Shown here piece by piece: positions 1 to 9,122 of a stretch of 64,000 bases of DNA; position 1 is the stretch's first letter; every line of letters begins with the position of its first letter. Below the pieces are notes generated by a model that was not told the origin of the DNA, searched no databases, and saw only the letters and a program-made list of their open reading frames with translations. A program made the position numbers and the translations under genes. The DNA lies in NCBI GenBank assembly GCA_030593065.1, contig JAUVHV010000005.1, positions 1 through 64,000 on the forward strand, given 5' to 3'. This DNA comes from Candidatus Omnitrophota bacterium (GTDB lineage Bacteria > Omnitrophota > Gorgyraeia > JABMRG01).

Positions 1-1
1 C

Positions 2-1696
2 TTTGCTGAAGAGAAGGTAACTCTCAGCACCTATTATCCCGCGCCAATCGCGGAGTATTGTGATCTTGAAGCAGAAAAAAGCTTTACTGCAGGAGAAGAA
101 GGCACAATCTCCGATTCTTTTACTAACATTACCCCTTTCTATGGCGATGTGATTATCCTGCCTCAAAACCGGGATACCTGGGTTGGGTTAGAAGGCGGTA
201 ATGTTGGCATCGGGACAGACACCCCAACCGCAGGAGCAAAACTGGAGGTAGCTGGAGGCATTATCAAGGCTACAGGAGGCCTTATCATTGAGGCCAGAAC
301 CGATGTCCCAACCACGCCTGTCGCAGGCCAGCTTTGGTTAAGAACGGATATCGAAGAAGGCGATGTTGGAGGCGGTGAAAGCGGTTTAGTCTGGGCTGTA
401 ACAAGCAACTCTTCTTCCGGCTGGGATAGGGCCCAGTCAATAACCTCGGACACTGATTATCTTTATATCACCGGTTATGACTACGCCTCACCTCCATTCG
501 ATCCTCAATGGCGTGTTGAAAAACGCTCCAAATCTGACGGAAGCTTAATCTGGGCAAAGACAAACAATCCTTCTTCTTTTTGGGACTATGCCTACTCAAT
601 AACCTCCGACGCTGATTATCTTTATATTACCGGTGTTGACCAATCCCCAGCTCTTGCGGGAGATTCTCAATGGCGTATAGAGAAACGCTCCAAATCTAAC
701 GGAAACTTGATCTGGGCAAAAACAAGCAATCCTAATCTTTACGGTGATAAAGCATTCTCAATAATCTCTGACGCAAATTATCTTTATATCACAGGTTGTA
801 ATGCCATATCTGCAGGAGATTATCAATGGCGTGTTGAAAAACGCTTCAAATCTAACGGAAGCTTGGTCTGGGCAAAAACAAGTAACCCTTCTTCTGACGT
901 AGACTATGCCCAGTCAATAATCTCGGACACTAATTATCTTTATATCACTGGTTGGGATGACTCCCCGGGAGATTCTCAATGGCGCATAGAAAAACGCTTT
1001 AAATCTAACGGAAACTTGATCTGGGCAAAAACAAACAACCCTTCTTCCGCTCCCGGTTCCGGATATGAGTGCGCCAAGTCAATAACCTTGGATGCTGATT
1101 ATCTTTATATCACCGGTTATGACCTATCCCCAGGAGATCGTCAATGGCGCATAGAAAAACGTGCCAAATCCGACGGAAGCTTGCTCTGGACAAAAACAAG
1201 TAATCCTTCTTCCAGAGACGACTGGGCTTTCTCAATAACCTCTGACATTGATTATCTTTATATCACCGGTTGGGACTTCTCCCTATCCCCAGGAAATGCT
1301 CAATGGCGCATAGAAAAACGCTCCAAATCCGACGGAAGCTTGCTCTTGACAGAGATAAGCAATCCTTCTTCCTTTAATGATATGGCCTGCTCAACGAGAT
1401 CCGATGGCAATTATCTTTATATTGCCGGTTCTGACTACTCTACAGGAAATGGCCAATGGCGCATAGAAAAGTATATCAAAGGCTCAAGCGCATATACTGA
1501 CATCGGCTTAAGGGCTTATGACGGAACAGAGGTTATTACTATTGACTGTGAGCCTGAAGGTACCGTAAGCTCTGCTTTAAGAATAGGAAAGGGTGGTAAG
1601 ATTTACGGTATTGTCTTAGTAGAACCTACTGACTCCGATGCTTCAAACATAAGAATAAAGACCTCTTCAGGAGTTAAGGCATTAAAAAAATTATAA
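2..1696 (+). CDS. Secreted surface repeat protein (5' end outside window)
   Basis: The reading frame is open from base 2 and starts inside a signal peptide (FAEEKVTLSTYYPAP), so the true start lies upstream. The paralogue at 2173-3819 shows the complete N-terminus. The order is signal peptide end, a LSTYYPAP motif, a module with GGNVGIGTDTP and GQLWLRTDI motifs resembling phage tail-fibre and surface-fibre segments, then about seven repeats of roughly 50 residues built around YLYITG, QWRIEKR and SDGSLIWAKT. The repeats resemble the blades of PQQ or SBBP-type beta-propellers. A C-terminal module (DIGLRAYDGTE) closes the protein. A surface role is inferred from the signal peptide and repeats; no catalytic motif is seen. 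Confidence 0.8.
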   Translation, partial: FAEEKVTLSTYYPAPIAEYCDLEAEKSFTAGEEGTISDSFTNITPFYGDVIILPQNRDTWVGLEGGNVGIGTDTPTAGAKLEVAGGIIKATGGLIIEARTDVPTTPVAGQLWLRTDIEEGDVGGGESGLVWAVTSNSSSGWDRAQSITSDTDYLYITGYDYASPPFDPQWRVEKRSKSDGSLIWAKTNNPSSFWDYAYSITSDADYLYITGVDQSPALAGDSQWRIEKRSKSNGNLIWAKTSNPNLYGDKAFSIISDANYLYITGCNAISAGDYQWRVEKRFKSNGSLVWAKTSNPSSDVDYAQSIISDTNYLYITGWDDSPGDSQWRIEKRFKSNGNLIWAKTNNPSSAPGSGYECAKSITLDADYLYITGYDLSPGDRQWRIEKRAKSDGSLLWTKTSNPSSRDDWAFSITSDIDYLYITGWDFSLSPGNAQWRIEKRSKSDGSLLLTEISNPSSFNDMACSTRSDGNYLYIAGSDYSTGNGQWRIEKYIKGSSAYTDIGLRAYDGTEVITIDCEPEGTVSSALRIGKGGKIYGIVLVEPTDSDASNIRIKTSSGVKALKKL

Positions 1697-1730
1697 TGGG
1701 GTCAGGTCTTAACATTGTGACTTAACCTGA
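1695..1730. repeat. REP-like sequence, family A (GGGGTCAGGTC)
   Basis: The stop codon of the preceding gene runs directly into TGGGGTCAGGTCTTAAC. The same core occurs twice at 22381-22429 and inverted at 22746-22760, next to a decayed REP-associated transposase. It is therefore probably a dispersed copy of a RAYT-mobilised palindrome. Confidence 0.55.
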
Positions 1731-1758
1731 AAAAACCAGATAAACAAGGAGGTACAAT

Positions 1759-2166
1759 ATGGGCATAAAGATAATCTTAATGGCTTTACTTGCAGTTACG
1801 ATTGTTTCAACAACCTTATATGCTGATGAAAAAATCACCCTCAGCACCTATTACCCCGCCCCCTATGGGAAGTATTGGGATCTTGAAGCCAGAGATAACT
1901 TTACTGTAGGTGAAGAGGCTACAACCTCTGACCCTCTTACTAGTACTACTACCTTGTATGGCGATGTGTTTATCCTGCCTCAGAATCAGGATGACGTGGA
2001 TGGATTAGAAGGCGGTAACGTTGGTATCGGGACAGACGCCCCAGAAACTAAACTTGAGGTAGTCGGAGGCGCTATCAAGGCCACAGGAGGCCTTATTATC
2101 GAGACCAGGACCGATGATCCAGCCGCGTCTGTCGATGGCCAGCTTTGGTTAAGAACGGATATATAA
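1759..2166 (+). CDS. Short secreted paralogue, N-terminal module only
   Basis: This 135-residue protein has a clear signal peptide (residues 1-22, ending TLYADE), the motif ITLSTYYPAPYG, and the same VGIGTDAP...LEV and GQLWLRTDI module as its two neighbours. It stops where they enter their propeller-like repeats. A strong Shine-Dalgarno site (AGGAGG at 1749-1754) supports the ATG. It could be a real short subunit or the product of a deletion between paralogues. The next paralogue starts 6 bases after its stop, so the two are probably co-transcribed. Confidence 0.75.
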   Translation: MGIKIILMALLAVTIVSTTLYADEKITLSTYYPAPYGKYWDLEARDNFTVGEEATTSDPLTSTTTLYGDVFILPQNQDDVDGLEGGNVGIGTDAPETKLEVVGGAIKATGGLIIETRTDDPAASVDGQLWLRTDI

Positions 2167-2172
2167 TTCATA

Positions 2173-3819
2173 ATGCATAAATTAAAAGCTTTTATTCTTT
2201 TTTCTATCTCGATTATTTTTTTATTAGTTTCTATCTCCAGCGCCTTTGCTGAAGAGAAGATAACCCTCTCTACCTATTACCCCGCGCCAATCGCGGAGTA
2301 TTGTGATCTCGAAACCGAGAAGAGCTTTACTGCAGGAGAAGAGAACACAACCTCTGACCCTTTCACTAACATTACACCTTTCTATGGCGATCTGTCTATC
2401 CTGCCTCAGAACCGGGATGTCTGGGATGGATTAGAAGGCGGCAGCGTTGGTATAGGAACTGATACCCCAACCACAGGAACGAGACTCGAGGTAGTTGGAG
2501 GCCTTATAAAGGCAACAGGGGGCCTTATCATCGAGACCCGAACCAGTACTCCAACCGTGCCTGTCGCGGGCCAGCTTTGGTTAAGGACGGATATTGCAGG
2601 GAGCATTGGGGGCAGTTTGGAATGGTTTGTAACATACAACCCTGGTACCGGTGATGATGTAGCCCACGGAATAACCTCTGACGCGGATTATGTCTATGTT
2701 ACTGGCAGCAAGTATGCTACTGTTGCGAATGGGGGCACAACAGGATGGATGCGAAAATACTCTAAATCCGATGGGGGATTAATATGGACAAGACAAGTCA
2801 CTCGTTCTTATAATGAAGGTAACACATTAACCTCTGACGCGGATTATCTTTATATTGGTGGCTTTGAATATATAAACCCAGTGGAGCCAAATAACCAATG
2901 GCGCATAGAAAAACGCCTTAAATCTACTGGAGGCTTGATCTGGGCTCAAACATACAACCCCTCTATCGCCCATGATATGCCCTACTCGATAACCTCTGAT
3001 GCTGATTATCTTTACATTGCAGGTTATGACGGGTCTCAGCCTTGGCGGCAATGGCGCATAGAGAAGCGCCGTAAATCTGATGGAGGCTTGGAATGGACAA
3101 GAACAACCAGTCCTTCCGCGCTTTTCGCTTCTGACTATGCATACTCAATAACCTCTGACGCAGATTATCTCTATATTGCCGGTTATATAAGCAGCCCAGG
3201 TTCAGGGCGCATGCAGAAACGCCTTAAATCTACTGGAGGCTTGGTATGGACAGTAGACAGTTTGGCATCGGGGAATTCAATAACCTCTGACAATGATTAC
3301 ATTTATATTGGTACTTCTAGCAATATGCAAAAACGCCTTAAATCCACTGGAGGATTGATATGGACAGCCTCAGCCCCGGGCTATGGGATAACTTCGGATA
3401 CAGATTATGTTTATGGTACCGGGTGGCAATTTAAGACAGAAAAACACTCTAAATCCGACGGAAGCTTGATATGGACAGTAACATCCGACCCTTCTCCCGG
3501 TACCGATAGGGCCCAATCAATGGTTTCAGATGCTGATTATGTTTATATTGTTGGTTATGATGATTCCCCTGGAAATAATCAATGGCGTATAGAGAAACGC
3601 TCCAAGGGACTTATTATCGACATCGGCTTAAGAGCCTATGACGGGACAGAGATTATTACTATTGCCTGTGAGCCTGAAAGCGCTGTAAGCTCTGCTTTGA
3701 GAATAGGAAAGGATAGCAAGATTTACGGTATTGTCTTAGTAGGCCCTACTGACACCGATGCCTCAAGTATAAGAATAAAGACTTCTTCAGGAGTCAAAGC
3801 CTTAAAAATAATGGAGTAA
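2173..3819 (+). CDS. Secreted surface protein with propeller-like repeats
   Basis: This 548-residue full-length member of the local family has a signal peptide at residues 1-26 (ending SSAFAEE) followed by ITLSTYYPAPIAEY. The fibre-like module (SVGIGTDTP, GQLWLRTDI) lies near residues 90-140. About eight repeats follow, each carrying SDADYLYI and a WRIEKR or MQKR element with a K-S-x-G-G-L-I-W strand. The C-terminus (DIGLRAYDGTE, RIKTSSGVKALK) matches that of the gene at 2-1696. No enzymatic motif is visible. Export to the cell surface is the only function the sequence supports; adhesion is a guess. No good Shine-Dalgarno site precedes the ATG, so coupling to the gene 6 bases upstream is likely. 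Confidence 0.8.
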   Translation: MHKLKAFILFSISIIFLLVSISSAFAEEKITLSTYYPAPIAEYCDLETEKSFTAGEENTTSDPFTNITPFYGDLSILPQNRDVWDGLEGGSVGIGTDTPTTGTRLEVVGGLIKATGGLIIETRTSTPTVPVAGQLWLRTDIAGSIGGSLEWFVTYNPGTGDDVAHGITSDADYVYVTGSKYATVANGGTTGWMRKYSKSDGGLIWTRQVTRSYNEGNTLTSDADYLYIGGFEYINPVEPNNQWRIEKRLKSTGGLIWAQTYNPSIAHDMPYSITSDADYLYIAGYDGSQPWRQWRIEKRRKSDGGLEWTRTTSPSALFASDYAYSITSDADYLYIAGYISSPGSGRMQKRLKSTGGLVWTVDSLASGNSITSDNDYIYIGTSSNMQKRLKSTGGLIWTASAPGYGITSDTDYVYGTGWQFKTEKHSKSDGSLIWTVTSDPSPGTDRAQSMVSDADYVYIVGYDDSPGNNQWRIEKRSKGLIIDIGLRAYDGTEIITIACEPESAVSSALRIGKDSKIYGIVLVGPTDTDASSIRIKTSSGVKALKIME

Positions 3820-3833
3820 TAAAAATAAGGAAA

Positions 3834-3853
3834 GTCCACACGATACTTAATTA
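3834..3853. repeat. REP-like sequence, family B, degenerate copy
   Basis: GTCCACACGATACTTAATTA just after the stop of the surface protein matches the ACACRATACTTAATT core found at 12080-12098 and 20667-20685, but its 5' end is altered. Confidence 0.4.
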
Positions 3854-3875
3854 TTTTTTCTAAATTATTTTTTTC

Positions 3876-3904
3876 TTGCTTTCTCTTTATGTACATGTTA
3901 TACT
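3876..3904 (+). promoter_or_regulatory. Promoter of the rplU-rpmA-obgE operon
   Basis: TTGCTT (3876-3881) is separated by 17 bp from TATACT (3899-3904), and a TG one base before the -10 makes it an extended -10 promoter. The start point would be near 3911. A small GCGC-GAA-GCGC hairpin (3925-3935) lies in the leader just before the ribosome-binding site. Confidence 0.65.
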
Positions 3905-3958
3905 TAGCAACTAAATTAATAGCTGCGCGAAGCGCCTAAAAAAGGAGAATTGTACCAA

Positions 3959-4261
3959 ATGTATGCATTTATTAAAGTTGGAGCAAGGCAGGAGAAGGTA
4001 AAAGTAGGTGATACATTTGATATGCCGCGCACAACGAAAAAGAAGGAGGTCTCCTTTGATAAAGTGCTTATGACTGTATCTGGTAAAGATGCGGTAATAG
4101 GTACTCCGTATATCAAGGGGATGAAGGTAACATGCGATGTAATTGCTGATAAGAAGGGTAAAAAGGTGATAGCTTTTAAATTTAAACGAAGAAAAAGTTA
4201 TAAAAGGAAGATCGGGCATCGCGATCTATTAACTACAGTAAAAGTAAAAGAGATTAAGTAA
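3959..4261 (+). CDS. rplU: Ribosomal protein L21 (bL21)
   Basis: This 100-residue protein begins MYAFIKVGARQEKVKVGD, the usual bL21 N-terminus. It carries the RRKSYKRKIGHRD segment near residue 80, the bL21 signature that contacts 23S rRNA in the large subunit. The AGGAG at 3943-3947 is 11 bases from this ATG. An upstream in-frame TTG at 3950 would sit only 2 bases from it, so the ATG is preferred. It heads the conserved rplU-rpmA-obgE order. Confidence 0.93.
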   Translation: MYAFIKVGARQEKVKVGDTFDMPRTTKKKEVSFDKVLMTVSGKDAVIGTPYIKGMKVTCDVIADKKGKKVIAFKFKRRKSYKRKIGHRDLLTTVKVKEIK

Positions 4262-4276
4262 AACAAGAGGCAGCTA

Positions 4277-4516
4277 ATGGCACATACAAAATCAAAAGGA
4301 TCCATAAGTAACGGCAGGGACAGCGCGTCACAGCGATTAGGCGTAAAACGCTACGGAGGCCAGCTTGTAAGCGCAGGTTCTATTATTGTCCGACAACGCG
4401 GCACCAAATTTAAGCCGGGTTTAAATGTAGGTATTGGCAGAGATGATACTCTTTTTGCGAAGATTGAAGGCATTGTAAAGTTCAGGGCAAGAAAAGTAGA
4501 TATCATAGCAGCATAG
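4277..4516 (+). CDS. rpmA: Ribosomal protein L27 (bL27)
   Basis: This 79-residue protein starts [16 protein letters not shown] and contains [10 protein letters not shown], the conserved bL27 N-terminus whose tail reaches toward the peptidyl-transferase centre. The length is normal for the family, although the C-terminus is slightly short. There is no cleavable N-terminal extension of the Firmicutes type. It lies 15 bases after rplU and 9 before obgE, the classic arrangement. Confidence 0.95.
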   Translation: MAHTKSKGSISNGRDSASQRLGVKRYGGQLVSAGSIIVRQRGTKFKPGLNVGIGRDDTLFAKIEGIVKFRARKVDIIAA

Positions 4517-4525
4517 GCAATATTT

Positions 4526-5482
4526 ATGTTTATTGATACCGCCAAGATAATTGTTCAAGCCGGAAAAGGCGGTAAGGGCATAGATAGCTTTTATAGGGAT
4601 AAGCTGAACATGAAAGGCTTTCCTGATGGCGGAGATGGCGGCCATGGCGGTGATATTATAATAAGGGTGAGCACGAATGTGCACACCCTTATTAATTTTA
4701 GGTACCGCTTGTTATTTAAGGCTAAGAATGGAGGCCACGGAGGTTCCAACCAGAAGCGCGGCAAAAATGGGGATATACTTATAATAGAAGTGCCTGAAGG
4801 AACCCTGGTCTATGATGTTTCAAGAAAAAGCCTACTTAAAGATCTTGTAAAGGCAGGCGATGATATTCTTGTTGCAAAAGGCGGTATAGGCGGCAGGGGT
4901 AACAGAAGCCATAAGAATGCTATCCCTGGGGAAGATGGCCAGGAGAGAAAGCTTTTTTTAGAGCTTAAGTTGATTGCGGATGTCGGTATAATAGGCCTTC
5001 CCAATGCCGGAAAATCGACACTTATATCCCGAATATCGAAAGCGCATCCCAGGATAGCTGCTTTTGCCTTTACTACAAAGAGCCCTGTTCTTGGTGTAGT
5101 AGAATATGGCCAGGATAAGAGATTTAAGATAGCGGAGATACCAGGGCTTATTAAGGATTCACATAAGGGGAAGGGTTTAGGCGATAAATTTCTGCGTCAT
5201 GCCGAAAGAACAAAATTTTATATCCACCTTATAGATCTTTCAAAAGAGAGCCCTGAAGAGGTACTCTCAGATTATAATCGGATAAACAGAGAGCTTGAAC
5301 TTTATAAAGAAAAGCTTATATCCAAACCGCAGATTATAGTTGGAAATAAGATTGATATTAAAAAATCGAAAGAAAATCTGGAATTTTTAAGGGAAAATAT
5401 TAAAAAAGATATTATCGCAATCTCCGCGAAAGAAGCTATAGGCGTTGATGAACTTATCAAGGCTGTCGCAAGTAAACTTTAA
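4526..5482 (+). CDS. obgE: Obg family GTPase
   Basis: This 318-residue protein is an essential-type GTPase linked to 50S assembly and stress control. The Gly-rich Obg fold fills residues 1-155 ([19 protein letters not shown]). The G domain follows, with G1 GLPNAGKST, a TTKSP switch I, G3 EIPGLI (usually DIPGLI), G4 NKID and G5 SAK. The protein ends straight after the G domain, so it lacks the variable C-terminal OCT domain found in some relatives. Its position after rpmA is conserved in many bacteria. Confidence 0.93.
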   Translation: MFIDTAKIIVQAGKGGKGIDSFYRDKLNMKGFPDGGDGGHGGDIIIRVSTNVHTLINFRYRLLFKAKNGGHGGSNQKRGKNGDILIIEVPEGTLVYDVSRKSLLKDLVKAGDDILVAKGGIGGRGNRSHKNAIPGEDGQERKLFLELKLIADVGIIGLPNAGKSTLISRISKAHPRIAAFAFTTKSPVLGVVEYGQDKRFKIAEIPGLIKDSHKGKGLGDKFLRHAERTKFYIHLIDLSKESPEEVLSDYNRINRELELYKEKLISKPQIIVGNKIDIKKSKENLEFLRENIKKDIIAISAKEAIGVDELIKAVASKL

Positions 5483-5497
5483 GTTTAAGGGGTAGTA

Positions 5498-6298
5498 ATG
5501 AAAAAGAAAATAATAGTTGTAAAAGTCGGAACTGCTGTGCTTAGTATGGCAAAAAGCTCATCAAAGCTTAAAACAGGAAAGCTTGACTCCGCGTTCATAA
5601 AGTCGCTTACCGAGCAAATATGCAGACTTAAAAAACTTAAACTTAATGTTATATTGGTATCCTCCGGTGCCATAGGAGCTGGCATGGAGGCGATAGGGCT
5701 TCTTAACCGCCCTCAAAATCTTAATAGATTACAGGCATGTGCTGCCATAGGACAGGGTAAGCTTATGAAACTCTATGAGGAGAATTTTCGTTTACATGGT
5801 AAACACGCGGCGCAGATACTTCTTACAAGAGAAGACTTTGCCAGCAGAAGAAGGATAGATATGGCAAAGCATACTATTATGAGCCTATTGAATGATTTTA
5901 ACGCGGTTCCTGTTATAAATGAGAATGATACCATAGCAACAGAAGAGATAAAATTCAGTGACAATGATATGCTTTCAGCGCTTGTAGCGAGATTTGTTGG
6001 CGCGCATACACTTATTATTCTTACAGATGTTGATGGGCTGTATGATCCTAAGAGTAAAAAAGTTATACCCGTGGTAAGGAGTATAAACAAAAAAATTGAG
6101 AAGATGGTAGAGCCCTGCAATAGTATGCTTGGCAAAGGCGGTATGTTTAGTAAGATTCAAGCTGCAAAGATCGCGACACGCGCGGGTATAGAGTGTGTGA
6201 TTGCCAATGGCAGAGCCGGGAATGTATTGCTTAAAATAGAAAAGAGCGGTAAACTAGGTACCATGTTTTTGCCCGCACTAAAAAATAAGAGAAGATAA
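5498..6298 (+). CDS. proB: Glutamate 5-kinase
   Basis: This 266-residue amino-acid kinase catalyses the first step of proline synthesis, ATP-dependent phosphorylation of glutamate. Visible motifs are KVGTAVLS at the N-terminus, the SSGAIGAG glycine loop near residue 55, NENDT near residue 144 and GKGGMFSKIQAA near residue 213. It is the short form without the C-terminal PUA domain of the E. coli enzyme. AAGGGG precedes the ATG. The proA start is one base after its stop, so the two are translated together and their products may channel the labile glutamyl phosphate. Confidence 0.93.
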   Translation: MKKKIIVVKVGTAVLSMAKSSSKLKTGKLDSAFIKSLTEQICRLKKLKLNVILVSSGAIGAGMEAIGLLNRPQNLNRLQACAAIGQGKLMKLYEENFRLHGKHAAQILLTREDFASRRRIDMAKHTIMSLLNDFNAVPVINENDTIATEEIKFSDNDMLSALVARFVGAHTLIILTDVDGLYDPKSKKVIPVVRSINKKIEKMVEPCNSMLGKGGMFSKIQAAKIATRAGIECVIANGRAGNVLLKIEKSGKLGTMFLPALKNKRR

Positions 6299-6299
6299 T

Positions 6300-7556
6300 A
6301 TGACACTTAAAACATTGGTTTTGAAGAGGGTAAAGGACGCAAAGATAGCTTCCAGGATATTGGCCAAGGCTTCTACCCGGACAAAGAATAATGCCCTTGA
6401 AAAGATGGCAAGTAATTTAAAAGGTAAAGCCGGCACTATTATCAGGGAGAATAAAAAGGACATTAAGGCGGCCAGGGCAGCCGGTCTCTCAAAGGTTATG
6501 GTGGATCGCCTCAGTTTGGATAAGAAGCGCATAGAGGAGATGACAGCATCTATAGATGCTGTTAGCAGGTTAAAAGACCCATGCGGCGTTATAGACAAGA
6601 TGTGGAAAAGGCCCAATGGGCTTATTATCGGGAAGATGAGAATACCGATAGGCTTAATCGGTATTATTTATGAATCACGTCCGAACGTTACATCAGATTG
6701 CGCGGCTCTTTGTATAAAGAGCGGCAACGCGGTTATGCTAAAAGGAGGAAAAGAGTCTATAAATTCAAATCTCGCGATATATAAAGTATTAAGAGATGCC
6801 CTTAAAGAGAGCGGCCTGCCAGTGGATTGTATAAGTATGGTTGAGTCTGTGGATAGAAAGGTCGTTACTCACTTACTGGAGATGGATGATTATCTTGACC
6901 TTATTATACCGCGCGGGGGTGAAGCCCTTATAAGGATGGTTACTGATAAATCGAAGATACCCGTTATTAAGCATTATAAGGGCGTCTGCCATGTTTATGT
7001 TGATAAGGAGGCGAATCTTAAGAAAGCATTAAAGATATGTATAAACGCGAAGGTGCAACGTCCGGGGGTATGCAATGCCATGGAGACTTTGCTTGTTCAT
7101 CGGGCCCTGGCAAAGGATTTTTTACCAAAGGCAATAGAGGCCTTAAGGCAGGAAGGTGTAGAGATTAGAGGGTGTAACCGTACCAGAGAGCTGGCAGATA
7201 ATGTAAAGAAGGCAAAGGAGTCTGACTGGTATGAGGAATTTCTTGACCTTATACTGGCTGTTAAGGTAGTAAAAGATGTAGATGATGCTATAGAGCATAT
7301 TTCAAAGTATGGGTCAGGCCATTCAGATTCTATTGTAACTGAAAATTATAACATATCACTTAAATTTTTAAAAGAGGTCGACTCTGCCTGTGTTTACGCA
7401 AATGCCTCTACACGTTTCACAGACGGTTATCAGTTCGGTTTCGGGGCGGAGATAGGTATCAGCACAGACAAGATACACGCGCGCGGACCAATGGCACTTA
7501 AGGAACTGACAATATATAAGTATATTATATTTGGTAATGGCCAGATAAGGAAATAA
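6300..7556 (+). CDS. proA: Gamma-glutamyl phosphate reductase
   Basis: This 418-residue NADPH-dependent reductase converts glutamyl 5-phosphate to glutamate semialdehyde, the second step of proline synthesis. It has the aldehyde-dehydrogenase fold signature of ProA: YESRPNVTSDCAALC, GNAVMLKGGKE, the PRGG loop, and the catalytic cysteine in QRPGVCNAMETLL near residue 260. GFGAEIGISTDKIHARGP near the C-terminus is also diagnostic. Length is normal. It directly follows proB. Confidence 0.95.
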   Translation: MTLKTLVLKRVKDAKIASRILAKASTRTKNNALEKMASNLKGKAGTIIRENKKDIKAARAAGLSKVMVDRLSLDKKRIEEMTASIDAVSRLKDPCGVIDKMWKRPNGLIIGKMRIPIGLIGIIYESRPNVTSDCAALCIKSGNAVMLKGGKESINSNLAIYKVLRDALKESGLPVDCISMVESVDRKVVTHLLEMDDYLDLIIPRGGEALIRMVTDKSKIPVIKHYKGVCHVYVDKEANLKKALKICINAKVQRPGVCNAMETLLVHRALAKDFLPKAIEALRQEGVEIRGCNRTRELADNVKKAKESDWYEEFLDLILAVKVVKDVDDAIEHISKYGSGHSDSIVTENYNISLKFLKEVDSACVYANASTRFTDGYQFGFGAEIGISTDKIHARGPMALKELTIYKYIIFGNGQIRK

Positions 7557-7562
7557 TCTAAA

Positions 7563-8141
7563 ATGCGTATTGGATTATTTGGCGGTACATTTAACCCGGT
7601 GCATAATGGCCATGTTACGCTGGCCAGGGTTGCTAAAACCGGGCTAAAGCTTGATAAGGTGATTTTTGTACCGGCCTATATCCCGCCGCACAAGGATGCT
7701 GCCTTGATAATTGATGCCAAAGACAGGCTTTGCATGATAGAGCTCGCGATAGGCAAAAGCGCGGGGTTTGAGATTTCGCGTTATGAGATTGACAAGGAAA
7801 AAAAAGTATACTCTGTTGAGACCCTGCGGCATTTTAAGGATACATGTCCCGAGGACACAGAGATCTTTTTTTTAGCAGGCGCGGATTCCTTACCCGAGCT
7901 CGGTACATGGAAAGATGTAGATAAGATTTTTACGCTCTGCAGGTTCATTATTTTTAGCAGGCCGGGATTTTCTAAGGATAACAGCAAATTGAAAGTGGAA
8001 ACAATAGATATGGGGGAGGTCAATATATCCTCAACCCGGATAAGGGAATGCATAAGGAAAAACAACCCGATAGGTGACATGGTACCAAAGCAGGTAGCGG
8101 ATTATATAACTGAAAATAATCTCTATAAACAGGTGAGGTAA
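7563..8141 (+). CDS. nadD: Nicotinate-nucleotide adenylyltransferase
   Basis: This 192-residue nucleotidyltransferase makes deazido-NAD from nicotinate mononucleotide and ATP in NAD synthesis. The N-terminal GGTFNPVHNGH carries the HxGH motif, and the C-terminal SSTRIRE is the second nucleotide-binding motif. Length is typical. In many genomes rsfS follows nadD in this neighbourhood; here corA takes that place 3 bases later. Confidence 0.93.
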   Translation: MRIGLFGGTFNPVHNGHVTLARVAKTGLKLDKVIFVPAYIPPHKDAALIIDAKDRLCMIELAIGKSAGFEISRYEIDKEKKVYSVETLRHFKDTCPEDTEIFFLAGADSLPELGTWKDVDKIFTLCRFIIFSRPGFSKDNSKLKVETIDMGEVNISSTRIRECIRKNNPIGDMVPKQVADYITENNLYKQVR

Positions 8142-8144
8142 ACA

Positions 8145-9116
8145 ATGTATGATGTATATTTTTATAAAAAAGATAAGGGCTTAAAAACAGGCCTGACACG
8201 CGATGAGATAGCAACGATTGTAAAGAATAGGGATGGCCTTCTATGGCTGGATATAAAATCAGCTGCTGATGAAGATATAGAAATGCTGACCGATGTTTTT
8301 GCTTTTCACCCTCTTACAGTAGAGGATTGTATTATGCCCAATGCCCGTTCCAAGGTTGAGGTGTTTGAAAACTATCTTTTTGTCAATACCTTTGCCATAG
8401 AGCTGCACCCTGAACAGGCAGAAGAGATAAAGACTGTTGAGCTCGATTGCTGTTTGGGAGAAAATTTCTTAGTAACAGTTCGTACCGATAATGTAAAGTC
8501 AGTTGCTACTATAAAGGAGAAGATTGAGAAGCAGTCTCCTATATTAGAACATGGCGCGGATTTTCTATTATGTTCTATTATTGATACAATGGTCGATAAC
8601 TATTTCCCGATAATCAATATGTTTGATGACAGGGTAGATGGTGTAAGTGATGAGATTTTTAAGGATCCTAATCAAGAGACTCTTAATAGGATATATAATT
8701 TAAAGAACGAGATAATGTTCCTGCGCCGTACTGTAGGCCCCCAGGCAGATATGGTAAATGTGCTGATAAGGGGCGGGTATAGGTTTATCACAGCTTCGCA
8801 TATAGCGTATTTCAGGAATATCTATGATAACCTTATAAGGCTGACAGACACCATAGGCACATCACGGGATATCATTACAACCGCGCTTGAGGCCTATAAC
8901 TCTGTTGTCTCAAACCGCTTAAATGAGGTCATGAAGACCCTTACCATAATAGCGACTATTGCGATGCCCTTAACTCTTTTAGCGAGTATATACGGCATGA
9001 ACTTTAAGAATATGCCGGAACTTTCAAATAGATACGGTTATCCTCTTGTTATAGGTATTATGCTTTTAATATCCGCAGCTATGCTCTACTATTTTAAACG
9101 CAAAAAATGGCTTTAA
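8145..9116 (+). CDS. corA: CorA magnesium/cobalt transporter
   Basis: This 323-residue protein forms pentameric Mg2+ channels in the inner membrane. A large soluble domain (residues 1-250) is followed by two C-terminal membrane segments. The pore signature YGMNF sits at the end of TM1, followed by the MPEL loop and then a basic C-terminus (KRKKWL), all standard for CorA. GTGAGG precedes the ATG. The next two genes encode CNNM/CorC-type proteins, so the three may form a magnesium homeostasis unit. Confidence 0.92.
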   Translation: MYDVYFYKKDKGLKTGLTRDEIATIVKNRDGLLWLDIKSAADEDIEMLTDVFAFHPLTVEDCIMPNARSKVEVFENYLFVNTFAIELHPEQAEEIKTVELDCCLGENFLVTVRTDNVKSVATIKEKIEKQSPILEHGADFLLCSIIDTMVDNYFPIINMFDDRVDGVSDEIFKDPNQETLNRIYNLKNEIMFLRRTVGPQADMVNVLIRGGYRFITASHIAYFRNIYDNLIRLTDTIGTSRDIITTALEAYNSVVSNRLNEVMKTLTIIATIAMPLTLLASIYGMNFKNMPELSNRYGYPLVIGIMLLISAAMLYYFKRKKWL

Positions 9117-9122
9117 TGTAAT

